A stretch of 64,000 nucleotides of DNA from Pseudomonas sp. TH15 (GTDB lineage: Bacteria > Pseudomonadota > Gammaproteobacteria > Pseudomonadales > Pseudomonadaceae). The DNA is taken from NCBI RefSeq assembly GCF_016651105.1, contig NZ_JAEKEL010000001.1, positions 2,098,001 through 2,162,000 of the forward strand, given 5' to 3'. Below are positions 1 to 8,369 of this stretch, in pieces; the stretch's first letter is position 1, and each line of letters opens with the position of its first letter. The notes under the pieces were generated by a model. That model did no database searches. It had not been told where the DNA came from and saw only the letters and a list, made by a program, of their open reading frames with translations. The translations under genes were made by a program, and so were the position numbers.

Positions 1-157
1 CGACGCGTTCGTAGCAACCGGCCATGTCGTTGACGCCATGTACGACGATAGTCACGCAGGGCTTGGGTGGCGGCGGGATGAGGTGTACGTCGCCACCGCT
101 GGGCATGGTGATCGATTGGGCGGAACAGATTTTTTTCGTCTGGACGGCGTCATTCAT
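1..157 (-). CDS. T6SS lipase-type effector, N-terminal fragment (runs off the window)
   Basis: Only the first 52 codons are inside the window; the gene continues past position 1. The start is the ATG at 157-155, chosen because AGGAGG lies 9 bases upstream. The protein begins MNDAVQTKKICSAQS and reaches a VVVHGVND stretch. That is the strand and turn that open the alpha/beta-hydrolase fold in large T6SS phospholipase effectors of the Tle3/DUF3274 type. It lies 80 bp after the immunity candidate of the vgrG cluster and on the same strand, which fits a second cargo of the same VgrG. The catalytic Ser, Asp and His lie outside the window, so the family call is inferred from the first motif and from context. 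Confidence 0.5.
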   Translation of the reverse strand, partial: MNDAVQTKKICSAQSITMPSGGDVHLIPPPPKPCVTIVVHGVNDMAGCYERV

Positions 158-237
158 CGTGCATTTCCTCCTTGAAGTGTTACCCCGTTGGTCTCGACGC
201 GTGGGCGCAAGGTCATGACGGATTCGCTCGCTGAGGC

Positions 238-975
238 CTATTGGCGCTGCGCCTCAAATACGAAGGGGTCCCCCTGATTCGGGAAGTGCAACAGGTACTG
301 CGCCACCGGGTTTTTAGCATTGGGTACCCGGTAATCCACTTTCAGCCCGGTCGGATTGTTTTCCAGCTCCGCCCCCAGGTAGGCGTTATCCGGATAGCTG
401 AACTGATTGCCGGGCGCCTTGCGAATGGCCGAGCAAGAAGCGAACAGTGGCGGTAAGGCGTACAAATGCTGACCGTGTACCAGCAACACTTGGGTGTATC
501 GATCACCGTAGCCACTGCTGACGTACTGCATCTCCAGGCACGTTGAGGTGCCTTGGCGCCAGGCCGTGGCGGTCGCGAGGTTTTCCGGGTCGATGGGGTC
601 ACCGACGGGCCACTGCGGCGAGGCGAAGTTGACCGCATCGCGCAGTGGCCAACGTTGTTTGCCAATCGTCAGGGCTTCGCCATCGAAGACAATCTCGGGC
701 GTGCCTTTGGGCGGTTCGAGATTCAGCCCGTCGGGAGCGCTCCATTGCGCATCTTCAAAACGTTCAAACACCGGGCGCATGGCGTTGACCCACAGGCAAT
801 GCCTTGGCGATTCCGAGCAGGGCATGGCGAGTTCGGTGCCGGGCCCTGCAAACAGGTTGTCGCCCAACGACTGATAGAAAGCACGGTAATCGGTGAACTG
901 TACCGGAGCTGCCTGCGCCAGAAAGGGCAGGCCCGCACCGAGAAACAGGCTCAGACAACGGGTGACTTTTCTCAT
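238..975 (-). CDS. periplasmic protein, probable immunity partner of the upstream T6SS effector
   Basis: A 245-residue protein starting at the ATG at 975. The reading frame is open further upstream, but this start overlaps the effector stop as ATGA and is followed by a clear signal peptide: MRKVTRC, a hydrophobic core, then a cleavage site near AQAA-PVQ at about residue 23. The mature part has several cysteines (CSESPRHC, TSTC, FASC), suggesting disulfides in the periplasm. No family is recognised. A secreted protein translationally coupled to a T6SS-linked cell-wall hydrolase is the normal arrangement for an immunity protein that protects against periplasmic attack. That role is inferred from position and signal peptide, not from homology. 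Confidence 0.6.
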   Translation of the reverse strand: MRKVTRCLSLFLGAGLPFLAQAAPVQFTDYRAFYQSLGDNLFAGPGTELAMPCSESPRHCLWVNAMRPVFERFEDAQWSAPDGLNLEPPKGTPEIVFDGEALTIGKQRWPLRDAVNFASPQWPVGDPIDPENLATATAWRQGTSTCLEMQYVSSGYGDRYTQVLLVHGQHLYALPPLFASCSAIRKAPGNQFSYPDNAYLGAELENNPTGLKVDYRVPNAKNPVAQYLLHFPNQGDPFVFEAQRQ

Positions 976-1586
976 CGATGCCCCTTGGCGCCGGATGCCT
1001 TGATGTACTCCGGATTGGTGGTCCAGAAGATCGTTTTGCCGATGGCGGCAGTGGATTGGTATTTGTAGGTATAACGACCCCGCTCGCGGGTATTTACCAT
1101 TGTGTTGGTCTTTTTGTTGAACTGCGTCCAATAGGTGATCTTCTCCGGCAACGTGACTTGCGCAACACCAAAGATGTTGTGCGAGGGGGAGCCGTAGTGG
1201 AACCCGGAAGAGTGTCGGGGGTTGGTCGACTTCTTGATATCGACACCATCCCACCAATACGCCCCGTTGGAGGGATCATTGCCACGCTGGGCGAGCGCGT
1301 CCCGTGCACTCTCTACCGCCGAGCGCATGTTCTGATCGGCATTGATGGCCGCGTCCGAAGCCGCCATCAATTGGTTGTAACGGACATTGTTGCCCTTCGT
1401 GGCGACGACGTAGCCGGCGCCGGCCTCCTTGAGCAGGCTGTCGACGTCGGCAAGCTGCCACGCGCGCATGCGGTTGGTCACCGTAAAGCAAATAGCGCGG
1501 ACTTCCTGCGGGTTGTTGTCCGTCGAAGCTTCGCCGTATCCGATGGCCGCGAGCTTGCGCACCTGCGTTGTCAGGACTTCAGGCAT
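972..1586 (-). CDS. probable T6SS effector, SleB-like peptidoglycan hydrolase
   Basis: A 204-residue protein without signal peptide. Its start overlaps the vgrG stop by 8 bp and its stop overlaps the next start (ATGA), so vgrG, this gene and the next are translationally coupled. Near the N-terminus is AAIGYGEAS followed by EVRAICFTVTNRM. This resembles the catalytic Glu (here E19) and following helix of SleB/CwlJ-type cell-wall hydrolases. Further on, GAYWWDG and FHYGSPSHNIFGV look like the tail of the same fold. Known: VgrG-linked effectors are commonly encoded directly after vgrG. Inferred: it is delivered into the periplasm of rival cells and cuts peptidoglycan. The enzyme class is tentative; the effector role is better supported by the neighbours. 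Confidence 0.6.
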   Translation of the reverse strand: MPEVLTTQVRKLAAIGYGEASTDNNPQEVRAICFTVTNRMRAWQLADVDSLLKEAGAGYVVATKGNNVRYNQLMAASDAAINADQNMRSAVESARDALAQRGNDPSNGAYWWDGVDIKKSTNPRHSSGFHYGSPSHNIFGVAQVTLPEKITYWTQFNKKTNTMVNTRERGRYTYKYQSTAAIGKTIFWTTNPEYIKASGAKGHR

Positions 1587-4332
1587 TTTGTTTCTCCTTC
1601 ACCGGCCACGATTCCAGTTCCAGCTCCATGTCGGAAGGGAATTCCGGCGTGCGCTCACCGGAACCCTCGGCCACGACTTCCCCGGCGGACATCACCTTGA
1701 AGTGGTGCGGCGCGGGTCCACCTTTGTCATCCTTGAATTCAAAGAACTGCACAATTTCCTCCGCCTCATCATCGGCACTGGCAACACTGGCAGCAGCCCC
1801 CGCACCGCCTGCCGCGGCACCCGCGGCTGCGGGGGAGGGCGGCTTGAGCATGGCCACATTGGCAATGCTCATCGCATCTTTCTGCAACAACTGCGTGGCG
1901 CCCTGAGCATCGGTCACTCCTTCGACCACTTCGCCATTGGACAGGGTGATTTTGTACGGCATGTTGGGCATCGCCGACGTCCCGTCAATCTGCTTGAGCA
2001 TAAAGCGTCGCTGGGTATCGCCGACTTTGAATTTGGGCAGTTCCGCTTCCAGGCTAGTGGCGCCGAGCAGGCTGTGTTTGGCCGCTTTGACGATCAGGTT
2101 GCCGGGCATGCCCAGTTCGATATTGCCGCCCTTGATGGTGATGTAGGCCCCGCCACACATCAGAGTGATGTGCTCTTTGGCCGACACCAGCACATGCTGG
2201 TTGCTCGCGCTGACTTCCACACTCTGATCCGCTTCCAGGCGGATGTTGTTTTTCTGCGCCTGCAACAGCATCGGGCCCTGATGGGTGATCTGGCGCATTT
2301 CGCCGCTGTGGGCAAACATCCCCAGGTCGGTCCCGGCATTGAGCACAAACTTCTGCCCCGAGGTCTGTTGCTGATTCTGCTGGGCAATGGTGTCGATGTG
2401 CTCACCCGCCGCCACCGTGATGCTCTTGGGCGACGCCGCAGCAATACCGGCTTCACCGCTCACGGCAATCGCCGGATTGCCACCATTGCCCTTGCCCGAT
2501 TCGTCATTCGCGCCGTTGCCCAGGTCGCGAACCGCATCGCTGAGCGTTTTCTGCGGCGCCTTGTCATGGCCTACACCCTGGTTGTCCTGGGCGTAATCGC
2601 CCAAGTCCTTGGCTAGCTTCAACGCCGCTTCCAGCACCTGTACGACAGAGGCGCGATTGAGGTGACCGCCGCTGGCGTTCATTTGCTCCTCGGTACTCAG
2701 CAGCAGGCCTTTGGCTGCTCGCAACGCGCCGTGTTCATCGGTGCGCAACTCAAAACCTTCGCCGCGCGGTTCACCGCCGCTCGGTCGTGGATGCGTCAGG
2801 TAACCCAGATGCAATGCGGTGCTGCCGTGATCACTCATTAACGCGGCACTGATCTGCTTGGTGGTGTCGTCAATGCGCAGTTCGTTGGCCCTAGTGCCCT
2901 TGTATTCCTTGCTTTTGATGGTGCTGAGAATCTTGTGATTGGGCAGTTGGTAAGGCGGCATGTTCGTCGCACGGTAGGTGCGGCCGGTGATGATCGGCTG
3001 ATCGCAATCGCCGTCGAGGTAATCGACGATGACCTCCTGGCCAATGCGCGGGATCGCCATATGGCCCCAGTCCGCGCCCGCCCAGTTCTGCGCCACGCGC
3101 ACCCAGCAGGAACTGAATTCGTTGTTCTTACCTTCTCTGTCCCATGGGAACTGGACCTTTACCCGGCCAAATTCATCCGTGTAAATTTCTTCTCCGTCCG
3201 GCCCGGTCACCGTCGCAATCTGTGGTCCGTCAACAATAGGTTTGGGGCGTGGCGGGGTACGCCATTCGGTTTCTTCGGAAACGATCTCGGCGACAAAGTC
3301 ATAACTCACGCCGATATCGGCACCGGCGGACTCTTCTTCCTGACTGGCGTGCTGGATGCCCTTGTGAGTGATCCTCAGCGAGCGCCACCAGCGATTGAAA
3401 TCTTCCCGGGGGTGGCCGGTGAGCTGGAAAGAGAAACCCGGGATGAGGCGCGGATCGTCGCCTTCGACAACGGCGATCCGCGCGTCGCCACGGTGCCCCA
3501 GCAAGCGATTCTGGGTGAAGGGTTTACCGGCAGCGGTGGCCTTGTAGCGGCCCGGATAGTCATAGCGTTCGTAGTTAGGCGTCTGATGTTGCAAGTCATC
3601 GCCGGCGAAGTTCTGCTGCTGGTCGAAGGTCGGGCGCTTGAAGGTGTAATCGCGTTGGGTCTGCTCGGCCGTGCGGACGTTCTCGGTGTAACTGAACGCA
3701 TAGAGCACGGGTTGCGTGGCATCCGCTGCCGGTTCAGTGGTGTAGAGCACCGGAGCGCCTTGAATACGCTCCTGCACATAGAGTTTGTCGCCCTGGATCA
3801 GCGTGTGAGTGCTTTCATTGCATTTGAAGAAATAGAACAAGCCTTCTTCACTGGACAGCCGATCGAACAGGTACAAGTCGGTGTCGCCGACCTGCGTACA
3901 GTATTCGCGCGGCAAATGTTCGCTGTTGATGTGTTGCTGATAGTCGAGGATGCCGTGCTCGCTCAACACGGACTTGATGATGTCCGGCACGTTTTTCTGC
4001 TGAAAAATACGCCAGTTGGAACTCAAGGCCAGTCGGGCGAGTTGCGGTTCGACCACCGCCCGATAACGTGTCCGGCGGAAGCCGGTTTTACGTTGAGTGA
4101 AACTGGACACCAGCCCGTGAACATGACGCACAGCCGTGCCGCCTTGCCAGATCGTGAGCAATGAGGGCTGATCGAGCACCTTGCCAAAATCAATGTTCGG
4201 GTTGCGGCTGGCCAACTCGATCGTGAGTCGAAAAGGCTCACAGATGGCCTCCTCCAGCGTGAACTCTACGACCTCGAACTCCATCTGCCCTGACAACACA
4301 GCAAACGTGAACTTCAAATCCCTTTGACGCAT
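1579..4332 (-). CDS. vgrG: T6SS spike protein VgrG with long C-terminal extension
   Basis: A 917-residue VgrG, the trimeric tip of the type VI needle that carries effectors. Residues 1-350 form the gp27-like base (FRLTIELAS, LSSEEGLFYFF). Residues 375-450 form the gp5-like OB fold (YTDEFGRVKVQFPWDRE, WGHMAIPRIGQEVIVDYLDGD). A needle-like repeat and a DUF2345-type beta-helix follow to about 750 (VSAKEHITLMCGGAYITIKGG). An extension follows: a small beta domain at about 775-830 (MPYKITLSNGEVVEGVTDAQG), an Ala/Gly linker at 831-852 and an acidic tail. Such transthyretin-like tails are known to dock effectors. The protein is longer than the usual 650-750 residues. The start is the ATG at 4332, 108 bp after hcp. 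Confidence 0.93.
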   Translation of the reverse strand: MRQRDLKFTFAVLSGQMEFEVVEFTLEEAICEPFRLTIELASRNPNIDFGKVLDQPSLLTIWQGGTAVRHVHGLVSSFTQRKTGFRRTRYRAVVEPQLARLALSSNWRIFQQKNVPDIIKSVLSEHGILDYQQHINSEHLPREYCTQVGDTDLYLFDRLSSEEGLFYFFKCNESTHTLIQGDKLYVQERIQGAPVLYTTEPAADATQPVLYAFSYTENVRTAEQTQRDYTFKRPTFDQQQNFAGDDLQHQTPNYERYDYPGRYKATAAGKPFTQNRLLGHRGDARIAVVEGDDPRLIPGFSFQLTGHPREDFNRWWRSLRITHKGIQHASQEEESAGADIGVSYDFVAEIVSEETEWRTPPRPKPIVDGPQIATVTGPDGEEIYTDEFGRVKVQFPWDREGKNNEFSSCWVRVAQNWAGADWGHMAIPRIGQEVIVDYLDGDCDQPIITGRTYRATNMPPYQLPNHKILSTIKSKEYKGTRANELRIDDTTKQISAALMSDHGSTALHLGYLTHPRPSGGEPRGEGFELRTDEHGALRAAKGLLLSTEEQMNASGGHLNRASVVQVLEAALKLAKDLGDYAQDNQGVGHDKAPQKTLSDAVRDLGNGANDESGKGNGGNPAIAVSGEAGIAAASPKSITVAAGEHIDTIAQQNQQQTSGQKFVLNAGTDLGMFAHSGEMRQITHQGPMLLQAQKNNIRLEADQSVEVSASNQHVLVSAKEHITLMCGGAYITIKGGNIELGMPGNLIVKAAKHSLLGATSLEAELPKFKVGDTQRRFMLKQIDGTSAMPNMPYKITLSNGEVVEGVTDAQGATQLLQKDAMSIANVAMLKPPSPAAAGAAAGGAGAAASVASADDEAEEIVQFFEFKDDKGGPAPHHFKVMSAGEVVAEGSGERTPEFPSDMELELESWPVKEKQNA

Positions 4333-4440
4333 TTAACTGTTCCTTGGTCAGGTGAGAAAGAGAGTCCGCACATCAACTCTGCAAGGCATAAATCGCATCG
4401 ACCAGCAGAGCTGGCCGACGTTTGTAACGATCAGCCGCGA

Positions 4441-4956
4441 TTAAGCGACTGGTTGACGCCAGTCATCGGAACCCGAAGTACCGGATACTTCGTGGGTCCA
4501 GGTGATTTTACGGTAGGTGAATTGCACTTCTTCCAGGTGCGTGAAGTGGGAGTTCGACGGATCCTGGCAGTTGTGCATTTTGTTGTTGATGGCGACGATG
4601 ATCGCGTCTTCCAGTTTGGTGGTGTAGTAGTGCTCTTGGGTCCCTTGGGCCGAAGTGCGGTACCACTGGATAACGATTTCGCTCATGCGCTCGCCGGAAG
4701 TCAGAGCCGCTTGCAGCAGTGGCGAAGCCTTGTCGTAGACCTTGGTGATCACCACTGGCTTGTGCACGCGTTGGCCGGTTGGCTGACCGGATTGTGGGTC
4801 ACGCGGGATGATCACATCGTGAGTGAAAGCCTGAACCATGACCTGGTCTTCGTGGCCTTCCTGAAAGGTGTTGCCAACCGAGTCGGCTGTGAAGGCGCCG
4901 GCAGTGATCAGACCTTGTTTTTCGCCAGTGACGGACATGTACGCGGGTGTTGCCAT
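4441..4956 (-). CDS. hcp: T6SS tube protein Hcp
   Basis: A 171-residue Hcp, the hexameric ring protein that stacks into the inner tube of the type VI apparatus and is secreted with it. The start MATPAYMSVTGEKQGLITAGAF, the central QRVHKPVVITKVYDKASPLLQAAL, the EIVIQWYRTSAQGTQEHYYTTKLEDAIIVAI core strands and the C-terminal FTYRKITWTHEVSGTSGSDDW are typical, and the length is normal for the family. AAGGAG lies 8 bases before the ATG. It is the first gene of the hcp-vgrG-effector-immunity group. No sheath, baseplate or ClpV genes are present, so this is an orphan payload cluster that must use machinery encoded elsewhere. Confidence 0.95.
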   Translation of the reverse strand: MATPAYMSVTGEKQGLITAGAFTADSVGNTFQEGHEDQVMVQAFTHDVIIPRDPQSGQPTGQRVHKPVVITKVYDKASPLLQAALTSGERMSEIVIQWYRTSAQGTQEHYYTTKLEDAIIVAINNKMHNCQDPSNSHFTHLEEVQFTYRKITWTHEVSGTSGSDDWRQPVA

Positions 4957-5026
4957 GGGAATGCTCTCCTTGCTCGAAAAAACACGTCAAACAGGCACGA
5001 TTGCCTGCCCGTGTGTTTTGGGAGAC

Positions 5027-5042
5027 ATCAACTTCCATGCCA
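5027..5042 (-). promoter_or_regulatory. weak sigma-54-like promoter candidate upstream of hcp
   Basis: The minus strand reads TGGCATGGAAGTTGAT, close to the sigma-54 pattern TGGCAC-N5-TTGC with correct -24/-12 spacing, but the invariant C of the -12 GC is an A. It lies about 70 bp before the hcp ATG. Some Pseudomonas hcp genes are known to be RpoN-dependent. The missing base keeps this call weak. Confidence 0.25.
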
Positions 5043-5125
5043 GCGATTCGATAGTCATTCCGGATCAATGATTTAAGCGAAACATCTCATCCAGACAGGC
5101 GACTCGGGCAAGGAAAAACCATGAA

Positions 5126-5171
5126 AAGTGCGCAAGAAGTTGCGCAGTACTGCGCAACTTCTTGCGCACTT
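5126..5171. promoter_or_regulatory. 46-bp perfect palindrome made of two TGCGCAA-N4-TTGCGCA dyads
   Basis: The 46 bases are perfectly self-complementary about 5148/5149. Each half is itself an 18-bp dyad of the form TGCGCAA-N4-TTGCGCA (5129-5146 with GAAG between the arms, 5151-5168 with CTTC), with starts 22 bp apart, about two helical turns. It lies about 170-215 bp upstream of hcp with no T tract next to it, so an operator for a dimeric regulator is likelier than a terminator. The cognate regulator is unknown. Confidence 0.6.
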
Positions 5172-5232
5172 GGCTGGAGGCCTTTGATTACAAGGGCTGT
5201 AGCGCTTTCAGAGGGCTTTTTTGAGAAACAAC

Positions 5233-5250
5233 TGCGCAACTTCTTGCGCA
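5233..5250. promoter_or_regulatory. third TGCGCAA-N4-TTGCGCA dyad
   Basis: The same 18 bases as the right half of the palindrome, TGCGCAACTTCTTGCGCA, recur here 82 bp further from hcp and 273 bp before trxB. A CATAAT sequence at 5249-5254 overlaps its end and could be a plus-strand -10 element. Three exact copies in 122 bp argue for a real binding site. Confidence 0.55.
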
Positions 5251-5274
5251 TAATGGCCTAATAGTGGCGTTGTA

Positions 5275-5461
5275 GATTTGGTTGGTATCTCTCATAGATG
5301 TGGACGTCCATCTCGTCAGTCTGTCGGCATAGAGACCGCCTATGAGCTGGATTGTTAAACCGTATTTCCTTAATCTTCGCCCCCTCGATACGCTGCACCC
5401 ATTCTTTTACAGGACTGTCGAGCTCAAGCCTTCCCCAAGTGCTTTCAACAGTCCTTTTTTA
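5275..5461 (+). ncRNA. candidate structured RNA or leader ending in an intrinsic terminator
   Basis: No convincing gene lies between hcp and trxB. The plus strand carries AGGACTGT (5411-5418) paired with ACAGTCCT (5448-5455), directly followed by TTTTT, a good intrinsic terminator. Upstream are further pairings: TGGACGTCCA near 5301-5310, and CTCATA near 5291 with TATGAG near 5341. A short transcript from about 5275 to 5461, or a trxB leader with an attenuator, would explain this. The 5' end is a guess. Confidence 0.35.
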
Positions 5462-5510
5462 TTCCCGCCGGCAAACCGGCGTTCCGCGCCAGGTGTTTCG
5501 GGCCGGTTAA

Positions 5511-6485
<975 letters not shown>

Positions 6486-6496
6486 GAACGTTGAAA

Positions 6497-6527
6497 TAAA
6501 AAAAACCGGCCTCGGCCGGTTTTTTTG
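6497..6527. terminator. intrinsic terminator after trxB
   Basis: AACCGGCCTCGGCCGGTT hairpin flanked by an A run on the left and a T run on the right, so it can stop transcripts from both sides. It lies 12 bp after the trxB stop codon. Confidence 0.9.
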
Positions 6528-6560
6528 TGCCCACGATTTCACCGGCGATAAAGCTCAAAT

Positions 6561-6650
6561 GCGGGAGCGGGCTTGCTCGCGAAAGCGGTCTCACATTCAG
6601 CACATGAGTCAACGGATAGACCGCATTCGCGAGCAGGCTCGCTCCCACTG
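6561..6650. repeat. REPIN (inverted pair of REP elements)
   Basis: GGGAGCGGGCTTGCTCGCGAAAGCGG and its near reverse complement CGCGAGCAGGCTCGCTCCC are separated by about 40 bases. This is the standard Pseudomonas REP doublet, here in the gap between trxB and the convergent HopJ-like gene. Confidence 0.9.
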
Positions 6651-6672
6651 GGGATTGTGGTTGGTTCTGTGA

Positions 6673-7011
6673 TCAGCGGCGATTCAGCGGTTGCTGCGAG
6701 AACTTCACGCCGGCCAGACCATGGGCAATCAACGCGCGGATATTGCCGTGATCGCTGCCTTCAGGTGTCGCCACTACCGAACGGTAATGTTCGCCAAACG
6801 CCAACAGCGCTTCTTCATCGCTCAAGCCTTCCAGCAGCGCCAGGCCCAGGGTCTTGCACGAACCTTCGTTTTGCCCGGCGGCGTTTTCCACGCCACCATT
6901 GTTGAAGGCCTGTGGTTGATAGTCGTAACCGGCGGCAATGAATGCCAGGGTGTCGGCGAAAACGTGTTCGCCGCTGTTGAGGCTGGCGCGCAGGGTGTTC
7001 AAATCACTCAT
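6673..7011 (-). CDS. HopJ-family protein
   Basis: A 112-residue acidic cytoplasmic protein matching the small HopJ family: start MSDLNTLRASLNSGEHVFADTLAFI, core YQPQAFNNGGVENAAGQNEGSCKTLGLALLEGLSDEEALLAFGEHY, and end HGNIRALIAHGL. The family is named after a proposed type III effector, but it is widespread in free-living gamma-proteobacteria and no secretion system genes accompany it here, so a housekeeping role is likelier. Its start overlaps the end of the DUF1244 gene by 8 bp, so the two are co-translated. The biochemical role is unknown. Confidence 0.85.
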   Translation of the reverse strand: MSDLNTLRASLNSGEHVFADTLAFIAAGYDYQPQAFNNGGVENAAGQNEGSCKTLGLALLEGLSDEEALLAFGEHYRSVVATPEGSDHGNIRALIAHGLAGVKFSQQPLNRR

Positions 7012-7300
7012 TGGGTTTTCCTTTGGCGAACGCCGCTTGTTGTTCGGCGCTGGCTTCTTGCTGGTATTGGGCTTTCCATTCAGCGTACGGCATGCCGTAG
7101 ACCACTTCGCGGGCGTCGTCGAGGCTGACCTCTATCTGGCGTTCGTCGGCAGCGGCCTTGTACCACTTGGACAGGCAGTTGCGGCAGAAACCCGAGAGGT
7201 TCATCAGGTCGATGTTCTGCACGTCTTTGCGGCTGTCCAGGTGGGCGACCAGTCGGCGGAAGGCGGCGGCTTCAAGTTCCAGGCGTTGTTGATCGTTCAT
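7004..7300 (-). CDS. DUF1244 domain protein
   Basis: A 98-residue protein of the DUF1244 family, marked by the GFCRNCLSKWYKAAADE block with two closely spaced cysteines and the DAREVVYGMPYAEWKAQYQ block. The family is conserved across proteobacteria and has no assigned function. It starts at the ATG at 7300 and overlaps the HopJ-like gene downstream. The N-terminal half is predicted to be helical, with no signal peptide or membrane segment. Confidence 0.88.
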   Translation of the reverse strand: MNDQQRLELEAAAFRRLVAHLDSRKDVQNIDLMNLSGFCRNCLSKWYKAAADERQIEVSLDDAREVVYGMPYAEWKAQYQQEASAEQQAAFAKGKPNE

Positions 7301-7318
7301 GGCGGGCTCTTCGAGACA

Positions 7319-7400
7319 GCTTCAAGCGGCGAGCTTCAAGCTGCAAGTTTGGATTGTGGGTGGCTGTAGCTTAACGCTTGCGGCTCGAAGCTTGAAGCTT
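7319..7400. repeat. inverted AGCTTGAAGC-type intergenic repeat
   Basis: GCTTCAAGCGGCGAGCTTCAAG on the left pairs with CTTGCGGCTCGAAGCTTGAAGC on the right across about 28 bases. Such AAGCTTGAAG arrays are common between Pseudomonas genes. It sits directly after folX and may act as a terminator, although it has no T tract. Confidence 0.6.
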
Positions 7401-7770
7401 AGCGGCTCGCCGCGAGGGTGATCGACACCGACTCGGCAAAACGCAGGGCGTGGGGTTTGTCGACTTCGACTTCGGCGTATAGCACTGATTCGTTGGCCAT
7501 GACCAGGTCCAGCAATTCCTGGGTCAGGCGTTCGAGCAGGGCAAAGCGATTGCCCTCCACATGGGCGATGATCGCCTTGGTGATGGTGCGGTAGTTCAAC
7601 GCGTGATCGATGTCGTTGTCGCGCACCGCTTCTTGCGCCGCGTACAGGATGGTCAGGTTGATCAGCACATCCTGCTTGTTGAGGATTTCGTCCTCGTTGA
7701 TCCCGATAAAGGTGCGCAGGCACAGGTCCTTGACCCGGATGCGCGCCATTCCTGGTTGAAGTTGTGGCAT
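7399..7770 (-). CDS. folX: dihydroneopterin triphosphate 2'-epimerase (FolX type)
   Basis: A 123-residue member of the FolB/FolX family, which acts on dihydroneopterin compounds. Motifs include [20 protein letters not shown], the [13 protein letters not shown] stretch and the C-terminal [19 protein letters not shown]. FolB and FolX are hard to separate by sequence alone. FolX is preferred because the gene follows folE by 2 bp and folM lies just upstream; in pseudomonads folE-folX-folM make dihydromonapterin, the source of the tetrahydromonapterin cofactor of phenylalanine hydroxylase. The start MPQLQPG at 7770 is chosen for the tight spacing to folE. A second possible start is the ATG at 7749. 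Confidence 0.78.
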   Translation of the reverse strand: MPQLQPGMARIRVKDLCLRTFIGINEDEILNKQDVLINLTILYAAQEAVRDNDIDHALNYRTITKAIIAHVEGNRFALLERLTQELLDLVMANESVLYAEVEVDKPHALRFAESVSITLAASR

Positions 7771-7772
7771 TG

Positions 7773-8348
7773 CTACTTGCTCCGTCCAATCAATTGCAGG
7801 AACTCCTGGCGGGTGTTGCTCGACTCGCGGAAGGCGCCGAGCATCACCGAGGTGTTCATGGTCGAATTCTGTTTCTCGACACCGCGCATCATCATGCACA
7901 TGTGCTTGGCCTCGATCACCACGGCGACACCAGCGGCGTCGGTGACTTGCTGTACCGCGTCGGCGATCTGCCGGGTGAGGTTTTCCTGAATTTGCAGGCG
8001 CCGGGCGAACATGTCCACCAGGCGTGCAATCTTCGACAGGCCCAACACCTTGCCGGTCGGAATATAAGCTACATGCGCCTTGCCGATGAAGGGCAGCATG
8101 TGGTGCTCGCACAACGAATAGAGCTCGATGTCGGCAACGATGATCATCTCGTCGGTGTCCGACGAAAACAGCGCACCGTTGACGATCTCTTCGACACTTT
8201 GCTCGTAGCCGTGACACAGGTACTGCATGGCCTTGGCCGCACGCACCGGGGTGTCTAGCAGTCCTTCGCGGTCAGGGTTTTCACCGAGACCGATGAGAAC
8301 CTCGCGATAGCTCTCGGACAGGGCGTTTTGGGGCAGGGATAACGTCAT
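7773..8348 (-). CDS. folE: GTP cyclohydrolase I
   Basis: A 191-residue FolE that converts GTP to dihydroneopterin triphosphate, the first pterin-pathway step. The zinc and active-site block reads [20 protein letters not shown] (C80, H82, H83), and the second zinc-binding cysteine lies in [28 protein letters not shown] at the C-terminus is typical. It is the middle gene of folM-folE-folX, 21 bp after folM. The organism probably has another folE for folate, so this copy is likely to serve monapterin synthesis. In P. putida a folE of this kind is known to be light-induced, relevant here because a light-sensor locus begins 1 kb away. Confidence 0.95.
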   Translation of the reverse strand: MTLSLPQNALSESYREVLIGLGENPDREGLLDTPVRAAKAMQYLCHGYEQSVEEIVNGALFSSDTDEMIIVADIELYSLCEHHMLPFIGKAHVAYIPTGKVLGLSKIARLVDMFARRLQIQENLTRQIADAVQQVTDAAGVAVVIEAKHMCMMMRGVEKQNSTMNTSVMLGAFRESSNTRQEFLQLIGRSK

Positions 8349-8369
8349 GAAATATCCTCGCGGGGCGGC

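Noticed and set aside
24..218. 64-codon plus-strand frame at the window start
   Set aside because: Antisense to the lipase-type effector start, which has a good ribosome site and a hydrolase motif.
6673..7011. Type III secretion island suggested by the HopJ name
   Set aside because: No secretion genes, chaperone or hrp box nearby; the family is widespread in non-pathogens.
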